Notes: generated from the sequence alone by a model not told the origin. 8,257 bases of DNA from Candidatus Gallimonas intestinigallinarum (GCA_019116405.1 DXBS01000022.1:1-8257), one strand, 5' to 3'. Counted from the first letter of the stretch, positions 1-5,292 are shown. Numbers and translations: made by a program.

Positions 1-1
1 G

Positions 2-589
2 ACGCTTCTGATGCTGATCGTGGCGACCATTCCCGCTGGCGTGATCGGTCTTATTTTCAGCGATCGCATCGATGCGCTGTTCTCGGGTCAGGACGGCATT
101 TTGTATCTCTCCGTCTGCTTTGCCCTGACGGCATTGCTTCTTGTGGTGTGCGAAATGATCGCCAAGCGGCAGAAGGTGCAAAAACCGCTCGGCTGGGGGT
201 CGTCCGTTGCGATGGGCGCCATGCAGGCGGTCGCGCTCTTCCCGGGCATCTCGCGCAGCGGTTCGACCATCGTTGCAGGGACGATCGCGGGCACCAAGCG
301 CGAGGAGGTCGCCAAGTTTTCCTTCCTGATGAGCATTCCCGTCATTCTCGGCAGCTTTGCGGTGGAGGTATTCGGCATCATCCGCGAGCCGGAGAGCGTC
401 GCGGGGTTCGGGACCAACGGCATCGTCGGCATGATCGTCGGCATCGTGCTCTCCATGGTGTTCGGTTTCCTTGCGATCAAACTCATGCTCAAGGTCATCC
501 GCAAGGCAAACTATGTCTGGTTCAGCGTATACCTTGTGGCGCTGTCCGTCGTCTGTTTCTCGCTCTGCGCGGCAGGCGTCATCGTATAA
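2..589 (+). CDS. uppP: Undecaprenyl-diphosphatase UppP/BacA, 3' part (5' end outside window)
   Basis: This integral membrane enzyme dephosphorylates undecaprenyl pyrophosphate so the lipid carrier can be reused for peptidoglycan and other surface polymers. The family can give bacitracin resistance. Seen here are 195 C-terminal residues of a family usually about 270 long. The reading frame is open to the left edge, so the ATG at 11 is probably internal. The signature PGISRSGST begins near base 241 and is the conserved serine/arginine active-site loop; the N-terminal glutamate-rich motif would lie outside the window. About six hydrophobic segments are visible, starting with ATIPAGVIGLIF and ending with YLVALSVVCFSLCAAGVIV just before the stop. 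A terminator follows 8 bases after the stop, so this is the last gene of its transcript. Family assignment is secure. Confidence 0.95.
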   Translation, partial: TLLMLIVATIPAGVIGLIFSDRIDALFSGQDGILYLSVCFALTALLLVVCEMIAKRQKVQKPLGWGSSVAMGAMQAVALFPGISRSGSTIVAGTIAGTKREEVAKFSFLMSIPVILGSFAVEVFGIIREPESVAGFGTNGIVGMIVGIVLSMVFGFLAIKLMLKVIRKANYVWFSVYLVALSVVCFSLCAAGVIV

Positions 590-596
590 CGCATGC

Positions 597-624
597 AAGG
601 GCGTCCGTAGGGGCGTCCTTTTTT
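597..624 (+). terminator. Rho-independent terminator after uppP
   Basis: Ten base pairs (AAGGGCGTCC with GGGCGTCCTT, two G-T wobbles) close a GTAG tetraloop and run into TTTTTT. The flanking GCATG (591-595) and CATGC (625-629) could extend the stem. It separates uppP from the small gene at 676. Confidence 0.85.
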
Positions 625-675
625 CATGCATAAAATCTCCGTGCCCGCACAAGATAGGAGTATCGGAGGTGAACT

Positions 676-828
676 ATGAGATTGAATTGCGGTGATACCT
701 GCCCCAAGACCGGTTCTTACAAGGTCATGGACGCGCAGGGCAATGTCATCAACACCATCTACGTGGGCGAAGGCGAGACGATGCCTCCCACGCAGCGTTC
801 GGACTGCCACTACGAGTCCGAGGACTAA
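676..828 (+). CDS. Small YjzC-like protein, 50 aa, with possible Cys/His metal site
   Basis: The ATG at 676 is preceded by a strong ribosome binding site, GGAGGTG at 665-671, which supports real translation. The product begins MRLNCGDTCPKTGSYKVMD and ends HYESED. The pattern GD.CP.TGxY near the N-terminus, a short beta-rich middle (NVINTIYV) and GETMPPT near the C-terminus resemble the YjzC family of small Bacillus/Clostridium proteins, whose function I do not know to be established. Cys5, Cys9, Cys44 and His45 are arranged so that they could bind one zinc ion; that is inference. It has no signal peptide or membrane segment, so it is likely cytoplasmic. It forms a single-gene unit between two terminators. 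The coding call is firm and the family call moderate. Confidence 0.8.
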   Translation: MRLNCGDTCPKTGSYKVMDAQGNVINTIYVGEGETMPPTQRSDCHYESED

Positions 829-844
829 AACAAAGGAAAAGTGG

Positions 845-872
845 AGCGGGATGCGGAAGCATCCCGCTTTTC
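845..872 (+). terminator. Rho-independent terminator after the YjzC-like gene
   Basis: A perfect 10-bp stem, AGCGGGATGC with GCATCCCGCT, closes a GGAA tetraloop of GNRA type and is followed by TTT. It lies 16 bases after the stop codon at 828. Confidence 0.85.
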
Positions 873-916
873 ATCTGTCCGCTTGTGCGCCGTGAGGCGT
901 GCGGCGCGGAAGTGAA

Positions 917-948
917 CGGGGCGCGGCATGCTTGCATGCCGCGCCCCG
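917..948. repeat. Perfect 15-bp GC-rich inverted repeat upstream of yunB
   Basis: CGGGGCGCGGCATGC pairs perfectly with GCATGCCGCGCCCCG across a TT centre, giving 14 bp capped by a CTTG tetraloop if transcribed. No T-run follows, so it is not a standard terminator. It ends 19 bases before the GTG of yunB and may be a transcriptional barrier, a protein-binding palindrome or an RNA structure. Confidence 0.8.
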
Positions 949-954
949 CGTCCG

Positions 955-962
955 CATAGAAT
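955..962 (+). promoter_or_regulatory. Possible sporulation sigma -10 box (CATAGAAT) before yunB
   Basis: CATAGAATA fits the CATANNNT(A) -10 pattern of sigma-E/sigma-K. It ends 5 bases before the GTG start, which would make the transcript leaderless or nearly so. No convincing -35 element is visible, and the pattern is common by chance. From memory, yunB belongs to the mother-cell sigma-E programme in Bacillus, which agrees with this reading. Confidence 0.3.
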
Positions 963-967
963 AGTAT

Positions 968-1636
968 GTGAAAAAGTACCGTTCCCGCACCAATCGCATC
1001 GTGCGTCGCATTGTCTTTGCCGCGCTTGCCGTCATCCTCGTCGTCTGCGCTGTTCTCTACTATCGCAATGTGACGGCGACCATTCTCTCCGCCGTGGAGG
1101 AGGTCATGCGCGCCCGCACGACGGAGGCCGTCAACGAGGCGATCTACGAGACGCTCGCAAGCGAAGTGCGCTACGACGACCTCGTCGAGGTCGTATATAA
1201 CAGCGCCGGGGAGATCCGCGCGCTCACGGCAAACAGCTACGAGATCAACCGCATCGCCCGTGACTGCGCCTACCTCTCCCAGAAAAAGCTGCAGGAGCGC
1301 AGCGAGGAGGGGGTCACCATCCCGCTCGGCGCCTTCTTCGGCATCGATGCCTTAGTCGGCACGGGGCCGGGCGTGACCATCTCCATGATCCCCGTCGCCG
1401 TCGTCACCAGCCGTTTCACCGCCGATTTTGACAGCGCGGGCATCAACCAGACCCGCCACAGCATCTATCTTGAAGTGGCGTCCGATCTCTCCGTCGTCCT
1501 GCCCGGCAGGACCAACCGCTTTACCGTCACGACGCAGGTCCTCATTGCAGAAAGCGTGCTCGTCGGCGACGTGCCCGATACCTATCTGCATGCCAATATC
1601 TTCGGCGGCGGCTACGTCGCGGGGGCTACGCAGTGA
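968..1636 (+). CDS. yunB: Sporulation protein YunB family
   Basis: The 222-residue protein has a short basic N-terminus (MKKYRSRTNR), one membrane anchor at about residues 15-32 (IVFAALAVILVVCAVLYY) and an extracytoplasmic domain. The run NVTATILSAVEEVMRARTT, the segment IPLGAFFGIDALVGTGPGV and the closing DVPDTYLH part match the YunB family. YunB is needed for efficient sporulation in Bacillus, but its biochemical role is not known to me. The length is a little below the Bacillus protein, about 250 residues by memory. GTG at 968 is the chosen start because it places the basic residues just before the membrane helix; no Shine-Dalgarno site is visible. The gene runs convergently into the murG-like gene with an 11-base overlap of the 3' ends. 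The family call is good; the start is less sure. Confidence 0.85.
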   Translation: MKKYRSRTNRIVRRIVFAALAVILVVCAVLYYRNVTATILSAVEEVMRARTTEAVNEAIYETLASEVRYDDLVEVVYNSAGEIRALTANSYEINRIARDCAYLSQKKLQERSEEGVTIPLGAFFGIDALVGTGPGVTISMIPVAVVTSRFTADFDSAGINQTRHSIYLEVASDLSVVLPGRTNRFTVTTQVLIAESVLVGDVPDTYLHANIFGGGYVAGATQ

Positions 1637-2657
1637 CGGATCGGATGACCTCGGCGATCATCTCTGTCCCGCTGACGGTATGATCTCTTTGCAGCGCGTC
1701 GCGGATGCTCGCGTTGCCGTACAGGCACAGGAGCGCGGAGGGGAGGGTGTCCAGCTTCTCCTCCTCCAGCACGGCGCACAGGTCTTTTTTGGCGAAGTAG
1801 GCGGCGTTCTGCGTCTGATCGCCGCGCGAGGCGTGCGCCAGCGGCACAAGCAGCGCGGGCTTTTTGAGCGCAATGAGCTCAAACACCGCGTTGCTGCCCG
1901 CCCGCGAGAGCGCAATGTCGCAGCAGGCATAGGCGGCGCCCATGTCTTGTTCGTATTCTAGCTGTACATATCCGCGCGGCGTACGGTCGATGCAGTTGCC
2001 CCTGCCGCACAGATGCAGGATGTCAAAGCGCAGCAGAAGCGTGGCGAGGTGTTTTCGTACTGCACCGTTGAGGGCGCGGCTGCCGCTCCCGCCGCCCAGC
2101 ACGAGCAGCACGGGCTTGCTTCCCGAAAATCCGTACTTTTTGCGCGCGGACGCCCTCTCGCCGCTGAACAGCTCGCGGCGCATGGGGGAGCCGACGCATT
2201 TCCCGTTGCGGAATTTTCCTGCGGTCTCAGGGAAAGAGGTGAGGACATAGCGGCACTTTTTTGCGATCATGCGCGTGCAGAGCCCGGGCGTGAGGTCGCT
2301 TTCGTGCGTCATAACGGGCACTTTCAGCTGCTGCGCCGCCCATACGGCGGGGAAACTGACGTACCCGCCCTTGGAAAAGACGAGGTCAAATTTCTCGCGC
2401 CGCAGGATTTCGAACGCCTGCCGCTGCGCCGCGGCGAGGCGGAAGGGCACGGTCAGATTTTTTGGCGTCAGCGTACGCACAAGCTTGGGGCAGTTGACGC
2501 AGTAGTATGGACAGCCGAAGGCGCGCACAAGCCCGCGTTCCATGCCGTCCGTGCCCATATATGCAATGTCGTAGGAGCCTTTGAGTTCCTGCATAACGGC
2601 GAGGTTGGGGACGACGTGTCCCGCGCTCCCGCCGCCTGTAAAGAGCAAGCGTTTCAC
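1626..2657 (-). CDS. murG: MurG-type UDP-GlcNAc:lipid glycosyltransferase (HESD-type paralogue)
   Basis: MurG adds N-acetylglucosamine to lipid I at the inner face of the membrane, giving lipid II for peptidoglycan. Counting from the GTG at 2657 the protein has 343 residues. The N-terminal Rossmann domain carries FTGGGSAGHVVPNLA (residues 6-20, His14), SKGGYVSFPA (95-104) and HESD (118-121). The C-terminal UDP-GlcNAc domain carries LGGGSGSRALN (187-197), SRAGSNAVFE (251-260) and GDQTQNA (279-285). Classical MurG has HEQN where this has HESD, so it resembles the second MurG-like protein of some Bacilli and Clostridia. It may not be the housekeeping enzyme. A TTG at 2693 would add 12 non-conserved residues; GTG is chosen because homologues begin just before the TGGGSAGH loop. 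Neither start has a clear ribosome binding site. There is no division or mur cluster around it; its neighbour yunB hints at a spore role (inference). Confidence 0.88.
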   Translation of the reverse strand: MKRLLFTGGGSAGHVVPNLAVMQELKGSYDIAYMGTDGMERGLVRAFGCPYYCVNCPKLVRTLTPKNLTVPFRLAAAQRQAFEILRREKFDLVFSKGGYVSFPAVWAAQQLKVPVMTHESDLTPGLCTRMIAKKCRYVLTSFPETAGKFRNGKCVGSPMRRELFSGERASARKKYGFSGSKPVLLVLGGGSGSRALNGAVRKHLATLLLRFDILHLCGRGNCIDRTPRGYVQLEYEQDMGAAYACCDIALSRAGSNAVFELIALKKPALLVPLAHASRGDQTQNAAYFAKKDLCAVLEEEKLDTLPSALLCLYGNASIRDALQRDHTVSGTEMIAEVIRSVTA

Positions 2658-2663
2658 GTCATC

Positions 2664-2671
2664 AGTATATG
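2664..2671 (-). promoter_or_regulatory. Possible -10 box (CATATACT) just before the murG-like gene
   Basis: On the minus strand CATATACT sits 6 bases upstream of the GTG start. It fits both CATANNNT (sigma-E like) and TATACT (sigma-A -10). TTGCCT lies 18 bases upstream of TATACT, at 2688-2693, as a weak sigma-A -35. Transcription from here would give a leaderless message. Confidence 0.3.
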
Positions 2672-2759
2672 CTTTCGCGCGTTTTTTAGGCAATGCCGGG
2701 CAGGCGCAACAAATGATAAAAATTTTTATATCAGATTTTGCGGAATATGGAAAAAACGC

Positions 2760-2788
2760 TTGACGAAACGGGCGTGTTTGAGTATACT
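2760..2788 (+). promoter_or_regulatory. Sigma-A promoter of tRNA-Thr
   Basis: TTGACG (2760-2765), a 17-base spacer and TATACT (2783-2788) make a near-consensus promoter. Start of transcription is expected around 2795, giving a 5' leader of about 50 bases before the mature tRNA. Confidence 0.88.
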
Positions 2789-2843
2789 AAATGAGCGTGT
2801 TTGTGAGGTGGAAACGCATTTACACGGCGCAAAAACTTCATAT

Positions 2844-2919
2844 GCTGATATGGCTCAGCAGGTAGAGCACGTCCTTGGTAAGGACGAGGTCGCGGGTTCA
2901 AATCCCGCTATCAGCTCCA
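2844..2919 (+). tRNA. tRNA-Thr (anticodon GGT), CCA encoded
   Basis: The 76-base cloverleaf has the acceptor stem GCTGATA/TATCAGC (2844-2850 with 2909-2915), the D-arm with GGCTCAGCAGGTAGAGC, the anticodon stem CGTCC/GGACG with loop TTGGTAA, and the T-arm GCGGG-TTCAAAT-CCCGC (2892-2908). The discriminator T and CCA are encoded. Anticodon GGT at 2877-2879 reads the Thr codons ACC and ACT. The 3' 21 bases of the gene are duplicated 273 bp downstream. Confidence 0.97.
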
Positions 2920-2986
2920 TACAATAAGGGGACCCTGATTGGGCCCCCTTATTGTATATTGTACGGGTTTAGCGGGATTTGAGGGT
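2899..2986 (+). repeat. 88-bp direct repeat, copy 1 (tRNA 3' end plus terminator)
   Basis: Begins inside the T-loop of tRNA-Thr with CAAATCCCGCTATCAGC and runs through the terminator hairpin to GGGTTTAGCGGGATTTGAGGGT. It matches 3172-3259 at 86 of 88 positions; the differences are C2944/T3217 and A2977/G3250. The copy also contains TAGCGGGATTTG (2970-2981), the exact reverse complement of its own first 12 bases, so it folds back on itself around the hairpin. Confidence 0.93.
2919..2962 (+). terminator. Terminator hairpin of tRNA-Thr (repeat copy 1)
   Basis: A 17-position stem starts at the last A of the tRNA CCA end (2919-2935), has a TGATT loop and returns at 2941-2957. One A-C mismatch (A2932/C2944) interrupts it. 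The 3' arm and tail, CCTTATTGTATATTGT, are T-rich. The stem includes the tRNA terminus, so folding competes with or marks the mature 3' end. Confidence 0.7.
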
Positions 2987-3013
2987 GGAGGCGCGAGCGT
3001 CCGACATGAGCAA

Positions 3014-3039
3014 GGAATGCCTGCTTGCAGAAGCATTCC
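3014..3039. repeat. Internal hairpin 1 of the tRNA-linked element
   Basis: GGAATGC and GCATTCC form a 7-bp outer stem; inside it CTGC and GCAG pair around TT, leaving AA as a small bulge. Confidence 0.6.
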
Positions 3040-3125
3040 GCAGCCATGGCGCACGAGGGCGCAGCCCGAAGTAGAGCGAGCGGTTTGCGCAACGGAGTTT
3101 GGATGTAGAAAGCGGGAAAGCAAAC

Positions 3126-3149
3126 TGCACCAGCCCGGTGGGCTGTGCA
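3126..3149. repeat. Internal hairpin 2 of the tRNA-linked element
   Basis: CAGCCC (3131-3136) pairs with GGGCTG (3140-3145) around GGT, and TGCA on each side extends the stem past one bulged C. Confidence 0.6.
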
Positions 3150-3171
3150 CCGGGGCGCGCCGCCAAAGGCG

Positions 3172-3259
3172 CAAATCCCGCTATCAGCTCCATACAATAA
3201 GGGGACCCTGATTGGGTCCCCTTATTGTATATTGTACGGGTTTAGCGGGGTTTGAGGGT
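3172..3259 (+). repeat. 88-bp direct repeat, copy 2 (partial tRNA-Thr 3' end plus terminator)
   Basis: Repeats 2899-2986 with two changes. It restores the last 21 bases of tRNA-Thr including CCA, but is preceded by CCAAAGGCG instead of the rest of a tRNA, so it is not a functional tRNA gene. It ends 4 bases before the stop codon of the GH2 gene. Confidence 0.93.
3192..3235. terminator. Perfect 17-bp hairpin in copy 2, likely bidirectional terminator
   Basis: ATACAATAAGGGGACCC (3192-3208) pairs perfectly with 3214-3230 around TGATT. The A-C mismatch of copy 1 is here an A-T pair. Both arms are T-rich on their exit side (CCCCTTATTGTAT), and the hairpin lies 33 bases beyond the GH2 stop codon on the minus strand, so it can end GH2 transcription leftward as well as any rightward transcript. 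Confidence 0.65.
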
Positions 3260-3262
3260 ACA

Positions 3263-5011
3263 TTAAGCCTTCTTGTCGCTTTCATCCGGGGGAAGGGCGT
3301 CTGAGAAGGCGCGATACAACGCCTCGTTGAGAGAGCGCATCTGCGCTTCGTCCACTTTGAGTTTCCAGTCGGCGGTAAAGATTCCGTTGACTTCCGTCTC
3401 CACGTCGGAGAGCTGCGTATAGACGATCGCGCACAGTCCGTCCTTCTTTACGGCGGGGACGATCTGTCGAAGATAGAGCTGATTGAGCGCCTGCATGAAT
3501 GCCTGCTGCGTCCGGTATTTGCGGTAGCTGAAGATGCTGCGGCGCTTTCTCTCGGCGAGGAAGGCATATCCGCCAAACTCCGTCAGGGCAAGGATGCGCT
3601 TTTTGTCGTTCTTTAATCGGACCTTTCTGAAATAGATGTGGCGGCTTTGTAGGTCGCCTCCGCCCATGTCCTGCCAGCCGCTCGCATGGTCGTACAGCCG
3701 CGTATCGTCCAGCGCTTTCAGCTTTTGCCAGACGGCATTGGCGTCGAACTGTCCCCACGCCTCATTGAAGGGCGTCCAGAGGCAGAGCGAGACGCAGTTG
3801 AAGAGCAGATCGATTGTGCCGACCGCCTCACGCAGATATTGTTCGCGTGAGCGTGCATCGCTGCGCCGCATCTTTTTGTAGTCGCGGTCATTGAGGTGCA
3901 GGTCGATGAAGGGACAAACGTGCATGCGCAGCTGCGAATACGCCTCGCCGCCGTTCACCATGTCCTGCCAGACGAGAATGCCGAGGATATCGCAGTAGTA
4001 GTACCAGAGCAGGGGCTCGATCTTGATATGCTTGCGCAGCATGTTGAAGTCGAGCGCCTTGACGTGTTTCAGACAGTCATACATCTCCTGATTGCTGCGC
4101 GGGGTATAGATGCCCTCTCCCCAATAGCCCTGATCGAGCAGACCGCTCTGAAAGACGGGCTGCCCGTTCAGTGTGAAGTAGTGCATCCCGCCCCGCTGCG
4201 TGCGCGAAAAGCTGCGCAGTCCGAAGTAGCTCTCTACGCGGTCCTCGCCCGCCGTGATGACGATGCGGTACAGCTCGGGCGCATCCGGGGACCATGGCTT
4301 GCAGGTGGAGGCGTCCATGCGCACCTCCTCGCCCGGGGCGCCCTGCGCCTCCCTCAACAGCGTTTCGCCGTCGTAGATCGCATAGGAGATGACGCCGCCG
4401 TCCGCCTCGCAGGAGATCGTAAGCGTTCTGCTCTCGTAATCGGGGCGAAGTTTTAAGCCGTGAAGATAGATCTGCGGCACGCTCTCCAGCCAGACGGACT
4501 GCCACAGTCCGCTCGTCGCCGTGTACCAGATCCCGCCGCTATGGTACTGCTGCTTGCCTCTGCCGTATATGGGGGACGCGGCGTCGTCCGTGACCACAAA
4601 ACAAAGTTCGTTTGCGCCCTCTACTAAGGCGTCCGTCAGTTCCAGCGTGAAGGGGAGATAGCCGCCTTCATGTCCGCCGATCTCCCTGCCGTTACAATAG
4701 ACTTTACAGACCTGATCGCACGCGCCGACGTTGAGCAGCACTCTGCCCCGATCAAAGCCCTCGGGAAGGGTGAACGTGCGCCGATAGTGCAGGAATTCAT
4801 CGGGGCCGAGCTGCCGCCCGACGCCCGATAAACTGCTCTCGGGCGAGTATGGCACGAGGATGGTCCCGTCATACCGCGCGGGAGGCTGGGGCGAGGAGAT
4901 GATTGCATACTCCCACGTTCCGTTCAGGGAGAGATAACTGTCCCTTTGAAACTGCGGGCGAGGGTACTCCTGCAGCGTGCCCTCCGCTGTAAACTTTGGC
5001 GTGAAGATCAT
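3263..5011 (-). CDS. Glycoside hydrolase family 2 (beta-galactosidase/glucuronidase type)
   Basis: The 582-residue enzyme hydrolyses a glycosidic bond with retention of configuration. The order is an N-terminal jelly-roll sugar-binding domain (SLNGTWEYAI, then the GHEGGYLPFTLELT part), an immunoglobulin-like middle domain, and a TIM barrel starting around RKHIKIEP and WYYYCDILGILVWQDM. The acid/base is Glu417 in TPFNEAWGQ and the nucleophile Glu478 in LTEFGGYAF, both intact. No signal peptide is visible, so it probably acts in the cytoplasm on imported glycosides. An upstream ATG at 5059 would add 16 residues but lies inside the promoter spacer; the ATG at 5011 has AAGGGA about 8 bases before it. 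Divergence from an arabinose operon suggests an arabinose- or galactose-containing substrate, which is inference; GH2 members vary widely in specificity. Confidence 0.9.
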   Translation of the reverse strand: MIFTPKFTAEGTLQEYPRPQFQRDSYLSLNGTWEYAIISSPQPPARYDGTILVPYSPESSLSGVGRQLGPDEFLHYRRTFTLPEGFDRGRVLLNVGACDQVCKVYCNGREIGGHEGGYLPFTLELTDALVEGANELCFVVTDDAASPIYGRGKQQYHSGGIWYTATSGLWQSVWLESVPQIYLHGLKLRPDYESRTLTISCEADGGVISYAIYDGETLLREAQGAPGEEVRMDASTCKPWSPDAPELYRIVITAGEDRVESYFGLRSFSRTQRGGMHYFTLNGQPVFQSGLLDQGYWGEGIYTPRSNQEMYDCLKHVKALDFNMLRKHIKIEPLLWYYYCDILGILVWQDMVNGGEAYSQLRMHVCPFIDLHLNDRDYKKMRRSDARSREQYLREAVGTIDLLFNCVSLCLWTPFNEAWGQFDANAVWQKLKALDDTRLYDHASGWQDMGGGDLQSRHIYFRKVRLKNDKKRILALTEFGGYAFLAERKRRSIFSYRKYRTQQAFMQALNQLYLRQIVPAVKKDGLCAIVYTQLSDVETEVNGIFTADWKLKVDEAQMRSLNEALYRAFSDALPPDESDKKA

Positions 5012-5047
5012 GGCGTTTTCCCTTGGACAAAATTTTATCCTGTGGTT

Positions 5048-5076
5048 ATTATAATACATATTTTGTTGCGTTGCAA
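5048..5076 (-). promoter_or_regulatory. Sigma-A promoter of the GH2 gene
   Basis: Minus-strand TTGCAA (5071-5076), a 17-base spacer and a perfect TATAAT (5048-5053). The expected start near 5041 gives a leader of about 30 bases to the ATG at 5011 and rules out the ATG at 5059. Confidence 0.8.
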
Positions 5077-5088
5077 GAGGCTTTGCAA
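5071..5088. promoter_or_regulatory. Possible operator: paired TTGCAA palindromes over the GH2 -35
   Basis: TTGCAAGAGGCTTTGCAA contains two TTGCAA palindromes separated by six bases, making an imperfect dyad that covers the -35 box. A repressor bound here would block the promoter. No specific regulator can be named. Confidence 0.35.
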
Positions 5089-5195
5089 AATTCTTTATTA
5101 TTCTGATATCACCGGGAGGGCATGATCAGTTTACAGGGGCGAGTGCGACGGTGGAAGAGGGGGTCTGTGACCGGGAAAAGGGTGCATTGTTAAAA

Positions 5196-5253
5196 AATTC
5201 TCAGAAAAAGTGCAAGAAATTTTCTTGTTACCTATTGTATTTTTGTGAGAATT
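5196..5253. promoter_or_regulatory. Nested inverted repeats, candidate operator of the arabinose operon
   Basis: AATTCTCAGAAAAA at 5196-5209 recurs inverted at 5240-5253 (minus strand AATTCTCACAAAAA, 13 of 14 identical). Between them lies the perfect palindrome CAAGAAA-T-TTTCTTG at 5213-5227. The right-hand copy sits between the -35 and -10 boxes and the palindrome just upstream of the -35, positions suited to repression. It does not resemble the Bacillus AraR site or a consensus cre site. Confidence 0.45.
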
Positions 5254-5263
5254 ATTTTATAAT
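5235..5263 (+). promoter_or_regulatory. Sigma-A promoter of the arabinose operon
   Basis: TTGTAT (5235-5240), a 17-base spacer and a perfect TATAAT (5258-5263). Transcription should begin near 5270, only about 11 bases before the first ATG (5281) but about 23 before the second (5293). Confidence 0.82.
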
Positions 5264-5282
5264 AGGCGTGTAATTTTGTCAT

Positions 5283-5287
5283 GGGGG
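5283..5287 (+). promoter_or_regulatory. Ribosome binding site deciding the kinase start
   Basis: GGGGG, followed by TTATT and then the ATG at 5293, is the only plausible Shine-Dalgarno site here. Nothing similar precedes the ATG at 5281, where the upstream bases are TAATTTTGTC. Confidence 0.5.
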
Positions 5288-5292
5288 TTATT

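Larger units (their letters stand above)
2970..3183. mobile_element. tRNA-derived foldback element with 12-bp terminal inverted repeats (gene-less, MITE-like)
   Basis: The segment is bounded by TAGCGGGATTTG (2970-2981) and its exact reverse complement CAAATCCCGCTA (3172-3183). The pairing resumes a little further in with TGGAGGCGCG (2986-2995) against CGCGCCGCCA (3156-3165), one mismatch. The terminal sequence equals the T-arm/acceptor end of tRNA-Thr. Inside are two hairpins and no convincing gene. The longest minus-strand frame, starting MELIAGFAPLAARPG at 3193, has no ribosome binding site and its first codons are simply the reverse complement of the tRNA end. It could be a small mobile element, a relic of an integration or of a second tRNA gene, or a structured RNA; the mobile label is inference. 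Confidence 0.4.

Noticed and set aside
11..589. ATG at 11 as the true start of uppP
   Set aside because: The frame is open to the window edge and the N-terminal third of the family is missing, so the gene simply begins upstream.
629..636. CATAAAAT as a third sigma-E-like box before the YjzC-like gene
   Set aside because: It directly abuts the terminator of uppP, no -35 is seen, and the pattern is expected many times by chance in 8 kb.
2013..2927. 304-codon plus-strand frame across the murG-like gene and tRNA-Thr
   Set aside because: It is antisense to conserved MurG motifs and runs through the tRNA; no family features.
3172..3191. A second tRNA-Thr gene
   Set aside because: Only the last 21 bases of the tRNA are present; no D-arm, anticodon arm or 5' acceptor strand lies upstream.
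2969..3193. 74-codon minus-strand frame starting MELIAGFAP
   Set aside because: No ribosome binding site; its first codons are the reverse complement of the tRNA 3' end. Treated as non-coding repeat sequence.
2899..3259. CRISPR array
   Set aside because: There are only two copies, 88 bp long, 185 bp apart, and they contain a tRNA end and a terminator.
5122..5193. 23-codon frame MISLQGRVRRWKRGSVTGKR..., after GGGAGGG
   Set aside because: The purine run is only 1-2 bases from the ATG, no promoter precedes it, and nothing indicates a leader peptide for arabinose control.
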